Shown here: piece after piece, positions 45,465-53,791 of the stretch
How positions within the stretch are numbered: position 1 is the first letter of the stretch
Layout of the letters: every line of letters starts with the position of its first letter
NCBI GenBank assembly: GCA_027858855.1
Contig: JAQIBV010000053.1
Location: 1-56,977, forward strand
Reading direction: 5' to 3'
Source: Spirochaetota bacterium
Lineage (GTDB): Bacteria > Spirochaetota > UBA4802 > JAFGJZ01
Length of the DNA stretch: 56,977 nucleotides
Position numbers and translations under genes: made by a program
Notes under the pieces: generated by a model
The model's input: only the letters and a program-made list of their open reading frames with translations
Database searches by the model: none
Told to the model about the DNA's origin: nothing

Positions 45465-45489
45465 CAGGTATCCCTAAACGGGATACCTG
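45465..45489 (-). other. Intercistronic hairpin between AAA+ and SLOG-like genes
   Basis: Perfect 10-bp stem CAGGTATCCC with GGGATACCTG, loop TAAAC, 8 nt beyond the AAA+ stop. Without a U-tract it may slow or modulate transcription into the SLOG-like gene, or protect the mRNA end. Confidence 0.5.
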
Positions 45490-45497
45490 TTGGCTCT

Positions 45498-47729
45498 TTA
45501 TGCGAAACCGACTTGTTTCTCTTTTTTGTTGTCACGGTGATTGGACTCCTGCGCCAGGCGACCAATAATCTCGGCCGAAGTAATATCTTTTTTTGCCACA
45601 AACTTATAGGCATTTGCAACTGCTCTATAGTCTCCCAGGGTTAACTCGCTAATTGTCATAAGTTTATCAAGATCCCTCTTTTTGGGGAGACCTGTTAGTT
45701 TTGAGAAATAGTCTTTATAAACAGGTAAATACTGATCTGTTTTTAAAGCATTAAATTGTACTTTAAAGTTAAACCGTCGTATCGCGGCGGAGTCAAGTAG
45801 AGATTTCATGTTTGTAGCACAGATTAATATTCCTTTAAAATTTTCCATCTGAGATAAAAGTTCGTTTGTTTGACTCAACTCCCAAGACCTTGAGTTTGTT
45901 GATCGTTCTTTATAGAATGTATCGGCTTCATCGATAAAGAGTATTTGACTGCTTTTTTCGGCTTCACGAAATGCTCTATTTATAAACATCTCGGTTTCCC
46001 CTACATAAGGGCTAAGTAAATCAGAGGCTCGCTTTAAACATATTTTAAGTTTAAGTTGTGACGCAAGATATTTGACAAACTCTGTTTTACCAGTCCCTGG
46101 AATGCCATATAGAAGAATATTTGCATTGTACTCTTTATCAGATTTTGTTCGCATAAAGTTTGCAATTTGTGAAAGCGGCTCGACAAGATCATCAGCAGGA
46201 AGTGATGTATTATTATAATCAACATTATACTCCGCTGCAATATTAAAGAGACGCTCCTTTTTATGAGGTCTTCCTGTTATTAGCTGCTCGTGCTGTTCAA
46301 GAATATTTTCGATTATAGTCAAAACGTTTTTTTTCTTTTTAATGTTTTCTTTGATTATTGAAGAGGCGGCTTCACATGCGGAAGCGATACCTGCAGCATT
46401 TACTTCATACTCGTTAGAATAGTTCTCAATTTTTTCACTATCTATAATGGACGCGAGTGGTCCACGGCCAACTATGTTTTTCCAGATTTTTTTTCTTTCT
46501 GCCGAGCCAAAGCCCTCAAAAAGCAGGCTAAACGAGAAACGACGTAGATGTGATTCTTCGACATTTTGTGTATGGTTTGTTATCCAGATCATTTTTACAT
46601 GTGAACGATCAAGCAGATCGTTTATCCAGCCCTTATCTTGGTGGGGGGTTCTAAAAAACCCCATAGAATTGATCAAATAATCGGCCTCATCAACAATGAG
46701 TACATCATTTTCGGTAACAATATTGATTGCAGCTTCAAGAGCGATTTGTCGACTGCCGCGACCTGATGAAGATTTTCTTGTAGTTACGAAAACCGGTCGT
46801 TTTTTTACGCTTCGCACAAGCGATCGCGCGTATTCTGTTTTGCCGGTTCCCGCGCGACCATGAAGAAGAATATTTGCCGGACCGCTGCAATTAAGTATAT
46901 CTTTGATTATTTCAGAATATTCTTTTTTTGTTGTAAATGATCTTAGTGAAAGCGGCTTCTTTCGATCAATATGAATATAAGAATTCATTATCGAATCCAC
47001 AGCCTCTAAACCGGATGCAAATTGCAGCACACTTTCATCGACATCTACTCCAAGAGAATTTCGGCTACGGCTGCACTGGGATAAAACGCCACTTTTTAAA
47101 AGATTATTTTTAGAGTTCATCAAATAGCTGATTTCTGCCTGATCGAGCCCGGTAATTTGAGAGGCTGTTTTAATACTGCTGCGACGACTGTTACCCAAAG
47201 AGGCGATTGAATTTTCAAAATCATACTCGTCAAGCTCTATGGCAATACAATATTTTAGCAGTTCTATCTCATTTTTCTGCAGTGAAAAAACCGATGCTAA
47301 CCCCTCTTCACGCCTTATAGCCGCTGCTCTATCAGATGAAGACATCTTCAGCTCCTCTTCCAGAATATCTAAAAGAAATGATCGAATAAAGGTGGTGACT
47401 TTTTTTCGACCACAGGTGGGAATAGTACGCATTAAACTGCTCCAATTTAGACTTCTTGTATAAACATCATCCAATTCCCTCAGTATATCCTCTGAGAGAT
47501 AACCTCTTGGGCTTACCTTTTCCCAATACTCAAATTCTGATACAAATTCATTTTTAAATTCTCTTATAAGTAAACATCTGCGTTTTTCTGATCTAAAAAA
47601 AGATTCAAAAATATAGTCAATAATCTGATCTGTAATAAGATTTTGCTGAAACATATGCTTATAATAACTTACCGTAATATGGTGCACAGAAAGTCCACAG
47701 TGTTGAGCCGAAAAATGGTTATGTTGCAT
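45498..47729 (-). CDS. Tandem AAA+ ATPase, divergent from a WYL regulator
   Basis: A 743-residue cytoplasmic ATPase. Residues 1-250 are a helical N-terminal region of no recognised family. AAA+ module 1 (about 255-440): Walker A GRAGTGKT (291-298), Walker B DVLIVDEAD, sensor 1 ITNHTQN and HLRRFSF. AAA+ module 2 (about 510-735): Walker A GIPGTGKT (542-549), Walker B ILFIDEAD (596-603), the YVGETE substrate-loop type motif and sensor/arginine region AIRRFNF. The second module resembles the COG0464 (SpoVK/CbbX-like) group. Both sites look active. A GGAGG precedes the ATG. It is head to head with a WYL-domain regulator and followed by a SLOG-like gene, suggesting a stress or defence operon. Confidence 0.85.
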   Translation of the reverse strand: MQHNHFSAQHCGLSVHHITVSYYKHMFQQNLITDQIIDYIFESFFRSEKRRCLLIREFKNEFVSEFEYWEKVSPRGYLSEDILRELDDVYTRSLNWSSLMRTIPTCGRKKVTTFIRSFLLDILEEELKMSSSDRAAAIRREEGLASVFSLQKNEIELLKYCIAIELDEYDFENSIASLGNSRRSSIKTASQITGLDQAEISYLMNSKNNLLKSGVLSQCSRSRNSLGVDVDESVLQFASGLEAVDSIMNSYIHIDRKKPLSLRSFTTKKEYSEIIKDILNCSGPANILLHGRAGTGKTEYARSLVRSVKKRPVFVTTRKSSSGRGSRQIALEAAINIVTENDVLIVDEADYLINSMGFFRTPHQDKGWINDLLDRSHVKMIWITNHTQNVEESHLRRFSFSLLFEGFGSAERKKIWKNIVGRGPLASIIDSEKIENYSNEYEVNAAGIASACEAASSIIKENIKKKKNVLTIIENILEQHEQLITGRPHKKERLFNIAAEYNVDYNNTSLPADDLVEPLSQIANFMRTKSDKEYNANILLYGIPGTGKTEFVKYLASQLKLKICLKRASDLLSPYVGETEMFINRAFREAEKSSQILFIDEADTFYKERSTNSRSWELSQTNELLSQMENFKGILICATNMKSLLDSAAIRRFNFKVQFNALKTDQYLPVYKDYFSKLTGLPKKRDLDKLMTISELTLGDYRAVANAYKFVAKKDITSAEIIGRLAQESNHRDNKKEKQVGFA

Positions 47730-47758
47730 AGCATACCTCCAATATTGTATGTTACCAA

Positions 47759-47789
47759 GATACTGTATCGGGTAGTTGCGAGATATCGC
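47759..47789. promoter_or_regulatory. Palindromes in the AAA+/WYL divergent region
   Basis: GATAC-T-GTATC (47759-47769) and GCGA-GATA-TCGC (47778-47789) lie close together, 30-60 nt upstream of the AAA+ start. They could be binding sites for the adjacent WYL regulator. Confidence 0.35.
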
Positions 47790-47883
47790 CTGAGAATCTA
47801 CCTTGTAAAAAAAATCCGCTTTTTGAGTATTTTTATGAAAAAAACGGCAAGAAAACTACATATTGATTAAATACTCTTTTTGC

Positions 47884-47912
47884 TTGACCAATGTTACTTC
47901 ATATTTTAATAT
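47884..47912 (+). promoter_or_regulatory. Sigma-70-type promoter of the WYL gene
   Basis: TTGACC (47884-47889) and TAATAT (47907-47912) are separated by 17 nt, 30 nt before the WYL start codon. Confidence 0.55.
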
Positions 47913-47942
47913 TTTATATGATTACGACAAGCGGAGGAGCTC

Positions 47943-48857
47943 ATGTCAGACAAACAGATACTCGGCGAAACAACTCAGATAGACATTTTGCGCAGATATC
48001 TGCATGTTATCGCTCTGCTGCAAAACAGGGATGACAAATGGAACAATGGCACTCTGGCTGAAACTTTGTCTGAAGACCCAAATGGCAAATCTTTACTTTC
48101 CGATAGCCATATCAAACACTGTACCGAAGAGTATATAGAAAAAGAGTTGGGGCTTACTCTGACAAGACGCAAGGGAGCGCGTAGTTTTACCTTTGAGAAA
48201 CCTATTGAGAAAGATTTATTGTTAAAGTTGATTAATATCTACTCCATATTTGTTATTGAGGATATACAAAAGGACATTGCGCTACAATCTCTTGTCGAAA
48301 AGTATCCGGAGCAGTGCCTTTGGCTTTTGGGTAGGTTATTCTTTGCAAAAATACAGAATAATATTGTTGAATTTACATATACAAATAATAAAGGAATAAA
48401 GCAACAGGTTACTTGCCACCCCTACCATATCATATTTAAAAACAACAACCTGTACCTTGTCGCTCTTCGTGAATATGACGGAGTGGTATGCCTTTATATA
48501 GTTAACCGTATAAACGATCTTAAGGTAAAGGATAAAAAATTTATAGAAGAGATACCAGATTCGGCAAGCTATTTTAAAAACTCTATCAGCTCGTATATTT
48601 CAAATAGGCCTCCTGTAAGGGTTATCCTTAAGTTTAAAAAAGAGCTGCGTAATAATATAAATGATATTCTTGCGGGGATAGACGCCGAAATTGAAGATAA
48701 AGATGACCACTGTATCGCGGAATGTCTGCTTAACGATACCATGTATCTGTGCAAACAGCTCTTTTTATATGGAGGCGGAGTCGAAATTATTAAACCGGAC
48801 TCTATTAGAAACGAGATGACTGCAATGCTTAAGAAAAGTCTTAGTGTTTATCAGTAA
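47943..48857 (+). CDS. WYL-domain transcriptional regulator
   Basis: A 304-residue regulator. The N-terminal ~75 residues (ILRRYLHVIALLQN...) form a winged-helix-like DNA-binding domain. A linker leads to the WYL domain (about 135-215): NIVEFTYTNNKGIKQQVTCH then PYHIIFKNNNLYLVALREYD and VNRINDLKV, matching the WYL fold that binds small nucleic-acid ligands; here the third aromatic position is part of LYLVAL. A C-terminal extension follows (about 220-304). WYL proteins control CRISPR and many defence loci. It is divergent from the tandem AAA+ gene and has a good promoter (47884-47912), consistent with a local regulator. Confidence 0.88.
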   Translation: MSDKQILGETTQIDILRRYLHVIALLQNRDDKWNNGTLAETLSEDPNGKSLLSDSHIKHCTEEYIEKELGLTLTRRKGARSFTFEKPIEKDLLLKLINIYSIFVIEDIQKDIALQSLVEKYPEQCLWLLGRLFFAKIQNNIVEFTYTNNKGIKQQVTCHPYHIIFKNNNLYLVALREYDGVVCLYIVNRINDLKVKDKKFIEEIPDSASYFKNSISSYISNRPPVRVILKFKKELRNNINDILAGIDAEIEDKDDHCIAECLLNDTMYLCKQLFLYGGGVEIIKPDSIRNEMTAMLKKSLSVYQ

Positions 48858-49084
48858 TTTGTTACCAGTTTGCCAACCAAGATCCGGCACTGCGTACCAC
48901 AGCTCCCGATGGATAAGTTTCCTCTTTTCTGAGATCTTTTACAAGCATCTACTCCGAAAATGTAACTAAAATCAGCAATTTTTCGAATTATCTGCTGTTT
49001 TATTGTACGGATTTATGAGTACGGTCGATTTACCTCCATTTTTCTGCTATTCTCACCTTAATTGCATTTTCATCGGGGGTTATT

Positions 49085-50011
49085 ATGTATTACAAGTATC
49101 TGTGTTTGGTATTTAAAAACAGCACGGCTCATAAACTATTCGTCATCTTTATCATCTGTTTTTTTTATCTGGTATCATGTTCTCCATCGATTCCCGAATC
49201 AACAATTTACATAAAAGGTTCAAAATATTATGCTGGTGACGGTATAAACCACGCGCAATATGAAATTGAAATCGATGATTTTTACATGTTAGACCACGAA
49301 GTGACAAATTTGGAATTTGCAGAAGTTATGAATCTTGCATTGAGTAAGAACATGATTTATGTAAACGAAGAGCAGAAAAGCATTTTGCTAAACAAGGATT
49401 CACAGTGGAATTTAATTGAACTGTATAAAGAGGGCTGTCAGATAAAACTGGATAACAATCAGTTTTCAGTTTCAGAGGGCATGGAAGATTATCCAGTAAT
49501 TTTTGTCTCATGGTACGGTGCGGTAGCGTACTGTAATTTTCTTGGTCTAATAGAGGGGCGAAACGCTCTGTACGATCTTGAAGATTGGGTCTACGACGAA
49601 AACGCGACAGGGGGCTATCGTTTGCCTACAAATGAGGAGTGGGAATATGCGGCAACTGAACGTGGAAAATCAGGAAAACTTTTCTCAGGCGCGGCTGATC
49701 CGGAAGAGAGCGCTTGGTATAAAACCAACAGCAAGGGGGCTACTCATCCGGTAAAACAGCTGGAACCGAACGAATTGGGACTGTACGATATGAGCGGTAA
49801 TATCTGGGAATTTTGTACCGAAAAAATGGGAGATTTTCGAGGTCAGATACAATCACCGGAATTAAGATTAAATACGTCATATCGTCTGATGCGGGGAGGA
49901 AGTTACCTGTCCGAAGACATGAATCTGTATAAGTTCGTTCAGATTATTGATTATCCAAATTATCTTAAAGGATCCAAAGAAACAGGCTTTCGTACGGTGT
50001 TTATTAAATGA
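49085..50011 (+). CDS. Lipoprotein with formylglycine-generating-enzyme-like (FGE) domain
   Basis: A 308-residue lipoprotein: hydrophobic N-terminus and lipobox YLVSC. The mature part (about 45-308) is an FGE-sulfatase/SUMF1 domain: YMLDHEVTNLEFAEVM, PVIFVSWYGAVAYCNFLG, GGYRLPTNEEWEYAATERG, LGLYDMSGNIWEFCTE, LMRGGSYLSE, and GFRTVFIK at the end. In this family such proteins either modify sulfatases or are non-catalytic C-type lectin-like binding domains. The key Cys pair of true FGEs is not evident, so a binding or structural role is more likely. GGGGGTT precedes the ATG. It is monocistronic. Confidence 0.88.
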   Translation: MYYKYLCLVFKNSTAHKLFVIFIICFFYLVSCSPSIPESTIYIKGSKYYAGDGINHAQYEIEIDDFYMLDHEVTNLEFAEVMNLALSKNMIYVNEEQKSILLNKDSQWNLIELYKEGCQIKLDNNQFSVSEGMEDYPVIFVSWYGAVAYCNFLGLIEGRNALYDLEDWVYDENATGGYRLPTNEEWEYAATERGKSGKLFSGAADPEESAWYKTNSKGATHPVKQLEPNELGLYDMSGNIWEFCTEKMGDFRGQIQSPELRLNTSYRLMRGGSYLSEDMNLYKFVQIIDYPNYLKGSKETGFRTVFIK

Positions 50012-50242
50012 AGAATGAAAAGTTAATAATTTTATCCCTTTATTAAAAATTTTTGGTAATTTTCGAATATCGCTATCATGTAATTTTCTTTACTTTTTAA
50101 GATTCATTATATACTTTAAGCCATGTTACTTGAGTTTGTGTAAGATATTGCCATAATAATAAATTAAAGATCTTGCGAAAAAAATTCTTTAATATAAGTG
50201 CTGATTATTTGTGCATAATTTAAAATAACAGGAATTAAAATT

Positions 50243-50446
50243 ATGCACACACTCCACGACATTGAAAGTATCTCTTTAAAGCTTTCCATCAACCAAAGAG
50301 GGCTTCTTGCAAATCACCTTTTTCAAAGCATCCAACAGGAAGACCTGAACGATATTGACAAAGCATGGCTCGAAGAAGCAGAAAAAGATATTATGAATTT
50401 ATTAACAACCATTATATTGGTATTACTCACAAAAACTATCCTATGA
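50243..50446 (+). pseudogene. Addiction-module antitoxin fragment, frameshifted
   Basis: The first ~50 codons look like a TIGR02574-type addiction-module protein: SISLKLSINQRGLLANHLFQ then DIDKAWLEEAEKDI. After that the expected GE...P..EV tail is replaced by a hydrophobic run ending at 50446. A following different-frame reading (EFINNHYIGITHKNYP) does not look like the missing part. The gene is best seen as a 3'-truncated antitoxin with no adjacent toxin left. Confidence 0.55.
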
Positions 50447-50500
50447 AATAAACTCAGAATTTGGATGGAAATAAAGTTGTTTTATTAAAGACTGTCAAAT

Positions 50501-50676
50501 ATCTTTAATGTAACAACGGACTATCTGCTTTTTGAAGAAAACAACCAAAAGGCTTTGGCGATAACAAGAATAAAGAACTTTTAGAATTCTTTAACCAAAT
50601 CGAAGAAATTGACTGAAAGGGTAAAAACACTTTACTAGAAATAATGAAAGTTGGTATCATTAAAAACAAAATGTAA
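50501..50676 (+). pseudogene. C-terminal remnant of a XRE-type repressor
   Basis: The frame starting near 50501 reads IFNVTTDYLLFEENNQK, the typical end of a XRE helix-turn-helix repressor (..VSTDYLLF..). The adjacent frame then reads GFGDNKNKELLEFFNQIEEID, a TGA, and KGKNTLLEIMKVGIIKNKM, matching the usual C-terminal helix of such repressors. So the N-terminal DNA-binding part is lost, and there is at least one frameshift and one stop. Confidence 0.55.
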
Positions 50677-50696
50677 ACGGCGGTAAAAGTGTCATA

Positions 50697-50933
50697 ATGC
50701 CAAATGTACTTAAATTCAATGGATATCGTTTGTTCTTTTACTCAAACGAAAACGATGAACCAATTCACATTCATATCCAAAAAGCAGAGAATTACGCGAA
50801 GTTATGGGTTAAACCAATAGCAATAGCATATAATCATGGTTTCACTAACAAGGAAATCTGAGAAATCAATGAAGCTATTTTTTCAAATCAACGTGTTATT
50901 GAGGAGAAATGGAATGAGTACTTTACAGAATAA
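50697..50933 (+). pseudogene. DUF4160 toxin-like gene, interrupted by TGA
   Basis: Encodes MPNVLKFNGYRLFFYSNEND, then EPIHIHIQKAENYAKLWVKP, the hallmark start of DUF4160 proteins. A TGA at 50859-50861 (codon 55) interrupts GFTNKEI before EINEAIFSNQRVIEEKWNEY, after which the frame stays open to a TAA at 50931. The stop is one base from CGA (Arg). DUF4160 usually pairs with a DUF2442 partner, which overlaps the end here. Confidence 0.8.
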
Positions 50934-51162
50934 AAAGTTTTCACAAACAGCAAATACTGTCTCGCTTACATCTGAGGAACTAATTGTTTTTCTTGATGAT
51001 GGAAGAAAAGTATCGGTACCCCTGTATTATTTCCCAAAACTGGAAAATGCCCCAGAAGAACAGCGAAATAACTTCGAACTTATATGCTGAGGAGCCGGCA
51101 TCCACTGGGAAGATCTGGATGAGGATATCTCTGTTGCTGGACTCCTTGGTTTGCCGGATTAA
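50914..51162 (+). pseudogene. DUF2442 antitoxin-like gene, interrupted by TGA
   Basis: Starts at ATG 50914 with GAGGAG upstream, overlapping the DUF4160 gene by 20 nt. It reads ELIVFLDDGRKVSVPLYYFP then KLENAPEEQRNNFELIC, a TGA at 51088-51090, and in the same frame GAGIHWEDLDEDISVAGLL to TAA at 51160. The GIHW.DLDEDIS.. motif is the end of the family. The stop is one base from GGA (Gly), the residue commonly present there. So the operon DUF4160-DUF2442 is complete in layout but broken in both genes. Confidence 0.8.
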
Positions 51163-51238
51163 AATAATAACAATACATCAACAAGCCCCGCCACACGGTA
51201 TATGCCAACATTGTTGTACCCCTTAGAATCAAAAAAAC

Positions 51239-51279
51239 TTGACGGATTACATGTATAAACAGTAATGTTTACGTAAACA
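51239..51279 (+). promoter_or_regulatory. Promoter and LacI-type operator of the GH12 gene
   Basis: TTGACG (51239-51244) is a fair -35 box. A perfect 14-bp palindrome with central CG, TGTTTACGTAAACA (51266-51279), lies where the -10/+1 region would be, 20 nt before the start codon. It is the form expected for a LacI-family operator that represses when bound. Confidence 0.5.
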
Positions 51280-51298
51280 CTATGAAGGAGAAAAATCA

Positions 51299-52168
51299 AT
51301 GAAAAGGACGCGAATAATTTTTGCAATCGGACTAATATTTTCCGCAATTATCTATTTTAGCTGTATTGCAGACGATGCTAAGTCTGTTACAGCTCCAGGA
51401 ACCTCATTAAAAGGCGTTGAGACATTATGTGACGACTGGGCTGTTATTACTGACGGTATATACAAGTACGAGAACAACACCTGGGGTGTTAATGATAGTA
51501 TTACATATCAGCAGTGCCTAATCACAAACAAAAAGACAAAAAAACGGGGCTGGACATGGACTTTTAGTGGAAAGGCACCAAACTGGGTCTATTCATACCC
51601 GGAAATAATCGTTGGCTGGAAACCCTGGGGGCAATCAGTATCAACGCACAAAGATTACCCGGTGAAACTTTCGGATATAAAAAAACTTGAAATACGTTAT
51701 GATGTTGATTTAACGGCAACCGGTAGCTATAATCTTGCTCCGGAAATATGGCTGATAAGAGATAAACCCGCATCAATTCCCATGCAGAAACCGGAAACAC
51801 TTATTTCTACCGAAATCATGTTCTGGATGGATTACTCAAGTGATGCCCGTCCAGCCGGTTCAAAAGTAGGCAGTTTTAAGTTTGACGGCAAGGAATATGA
51901 TCTTTGGGTCAAGGCGGGTCATAACAATTCAGGTGATACGGTCTCGTGGCAGATATATTCGCTTGTAAGTAAAGAGAAACAGCTTAAGGGCACTATTGAT
52001 GTAATTGGTTTGATTGAAGCTTTGCGCAAAGAGGGACATAAAATTGACATGAGCGAGTATGTCTCTTCGGTAGAATTTGGAAATGAGACTATCGGCCCAA
52101 AGGTTACCAGTAAAGCTACTGGCACAACATGGATTAATAATTACGAAGTAGAGTTAATAAAAAAATAG
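51299..52168 (+). CDS. GH12 endo-beta-glucanase lipoprotein
   Basis: A 289-residue exported enzyme, probably an endoglucanase or xyloglucanase. A signal segment ends in lipobox IYFSC (Cys22). The GH12 jelly-roll occupies about 40-289: GWTWTFSGKAPNWVYSYPEI then ISTEIMFWMDY with the nucleophile Glu172, and SSVEFGNETIG near the end with the likely acid/base Glu263. AAGGAG precedes the ATG. The 14-bp palindrome upstream suggests repression by a LacI-type regulator; the gene at 54408 is a candidate. A large hairpin follows. Confidence 0.88.
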   Translation: MKRTRIIFAIGLIFSAIIYFSCIADDAKSVTAPGTSLKGVETLCDDWAVITDGIYKYENNTWGVNDSITYQQCLITNKKTKKRGWTWTFSGKAPNWVYSYPEIIVGWKPWGQSVSTHKDYPVKLSDIKKLEIRYDVDLTATGSYNLAPEIWLIRDKPASIPMQKPETLISTEIMFWMDYSSDARPAGSKVGSFKFDGKEYDLWVKAGHNNSGDTVSWQIYSLVSKEKQLKGTIDVIGLIEALRKEGHKIDMSEYVSSVEFGNETIGPKVTSKATGTTWINNYEVELIKK

Positions 52169-52515
52169 CAGTAGGAAACTTACCATCAAGCTTTCCCCCG
52201 CCTATGGCGGGGGAAAGCCAATTCCAATACAATCTTTAAGTGTTGCAATCAATATAAATAATTAAGTTACAATATTTATATGTTTTAGTAATAATAAAAA
52301 GTATAATATTAAATTGTGGTGGTCAACCAAAACAAAATGTGAATACTCTAAAAACATGATATTGCAACATTCATAGCAAAATCAAATTTGTTTTATGGCT
52401 TAAGCATTGCTCACATGGTTATATGATGGTTAAATAGTGGACTTCGAAAAATTTCCATATTTGAAAAGGCAGCACTGATTAAATTACTATACATTATTAA
52501 AATGGAGAATATATA
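52169..52515. other. Intergenic gap with a 13-bp perfect hairpin
   Basis: Shortly after the GH12 stop, GCTTTCCCCCGCC (52190-52202) pairs perfectly with GGCGGGGGAAAGC (52206-52218), with a three-base loop TAT. It probably ends GH12 transcription although it lacks a U-tract. The remaining ~300 nt are AT rich; no promoter or operator could be fixed, though GGAG stands just before the GH5 start. Confidence 0.7.
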
Positions 52516-53598
52516 ATGGACATAAACACACAGTTAAAAGGAGTGAACCTGGGGGGCTGGTTCAGCCAAATTGACGCAATAGAAGAGAAAGACCCGGAAC
52601 ATTTTCCCGGAATAGACGAACATATTAAAGCTTTTATCGGGCAAGAGGATATTGAATACATAAAAAACAGCGGATACAATCATGTCCGGGTACCTATAGA
52701 CTTTCAGATCCTTTTTGATGAAAACGGCAATGTAAAATTTAATGAACGTCTTTTATATCTTGAAAAGATGATAAAAATGATACTCGAAAAAGATCTATTA
52801 ATTATGCTGGATCTTCACGAATGTCCAGGGCATGATTTTAGTGAAGGAAGTGAAAGTGTACAACGACTTTTTATCGAAAAAGAGCCATTGGAAGCCACGT
52901 TTAAAATATGGAAACAACTTGCCGAAATATTCTCTTTTGATAAACGAATTTATTTTGAGATTCTTAACGAGCCTGTGGCCGAAGATAATTTGGTTTGGGA
53001 TAAACTTAAGGATCAATTGATTACAGAGGTGAGAAGCTATGCCCCTGATCAAACACTGATTATCGGGTCAAACAGGTGGAGTAATGCTTCGACATTTGAA
53101 GACTTCACTCCAATTAAAGGTGACGGAAATATTATCTATAACTGCCACTTCTATAATCCGCTAATTTTCACCCATCAGTTTGCCTCATGGATAAATAACC
53201 CTGAGTGCCATATAAAAAGAGAATACCCCGGAACATACACGCCACAGGGTGAAGTCTTTGGACAGGTGAGTGAAGAAGATTATGGTCTATGGAACAGAGA
53301 CCGGCTCAAAGAGACTCTCAAACCGGTTCTCGAATGGAGAGCTAAATATAATTTTCCGGTCATTTGTAATGAGTTTGGCGTCTTCCATCAGGCACCACGA
53401 CAATCTCAGTTAAATTTTCTGAAAGATATTATATCCATTTTGGAAGAAGTGGGAATTGGATGGACTTATTGGAATTACAAAAATCTTGATTTCGGAATTG
53501 TTTCTAACGGCGAACAACTCCATGCCAACCTTCCTCAGTTTCAGAATCCTCAAAGACGTGATAGAGAACTTGCTGAATCCTTGACGGGTGTTATATAA
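52516..53598 (+). CDS. GH5-family cytoplasmic beta-glycosidase
   Basis: A 360-residue enzyme without a signal peptide, so it should act inside the cell on imported oligosaccharides. GH5 features in order: LKGVNLGGWF, HVRVPIDFQ, LLIMLDLHECPG, acid/base Glu152 in FEILNEPV, YNCHFYNPLIFTHQ, nucleophile Glu286 in VICNEFGVF, and WTYWNYKNLDFGI. The length is typical. The absence of export contrasts with the GH10 and GH12 lipoproteins nearby, and together they suggest extracellular breakdown followed by intracellular processing of glucan or xyloglucan fragments. GGAG lies nine bases before the ATG. Confidence 0.92.
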   Translation: MDINTQLKGVNLGGWFSQIDAIEEKDPEHFPGIDEHIKAFIGQEDIEYIKNSGYNHVRVPIDFQILFDENGNVKFNERLLYLEKMIKMILEKDLLIMLDLHECPGHDFSEGSESVQRLFIEKEPLEATFKIWKQLAEIFSFDKRIYFEILNEPVAEDNLVWDKLKDQLITEVRSYAPDQTLIIGSNRWSNASTFEDFTPIKGDGNIIYNCHFYNPLIFTHQFASWINNPECHIKREYPGTYTPQGEVFGQVSEEDYGLWNRDRLKETLKPVLEWRAKYNFPVICNEFGVFHQAPRQSQLNFLKDIISILEEVGIGWTYWNYKNLDFGIVSNGEQLHANLPQFQNPQRRDRELAESLTGVI

Positions 53599-53791
53599 GT
53601 TTTGGTACATAAGAAGCTCTCGGTAGTGAGGGCTTTGTTTTACTTTGTGTTCGAGTCAAATATTTCGTTAATTTTGAGAAATAGCCAAATGAATTGCAGT
53701 ACGATGTCATTAGTTATACGCGTTCTTATAAATTAATTAGATTTGGTGATTAATTCACCATGTCGATAGTAGATTTTGAAATTTCATAACA

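Noticed and set aside
50697-51162. Translation of DUF4160/DUF2442 through TGA as a recoded codon
   Set aside because: Other genes in the window end at TGA, for example 6621-6623 and 16574-16576, and no SECIS or tRNA evidence is visible. Decay is simpler.
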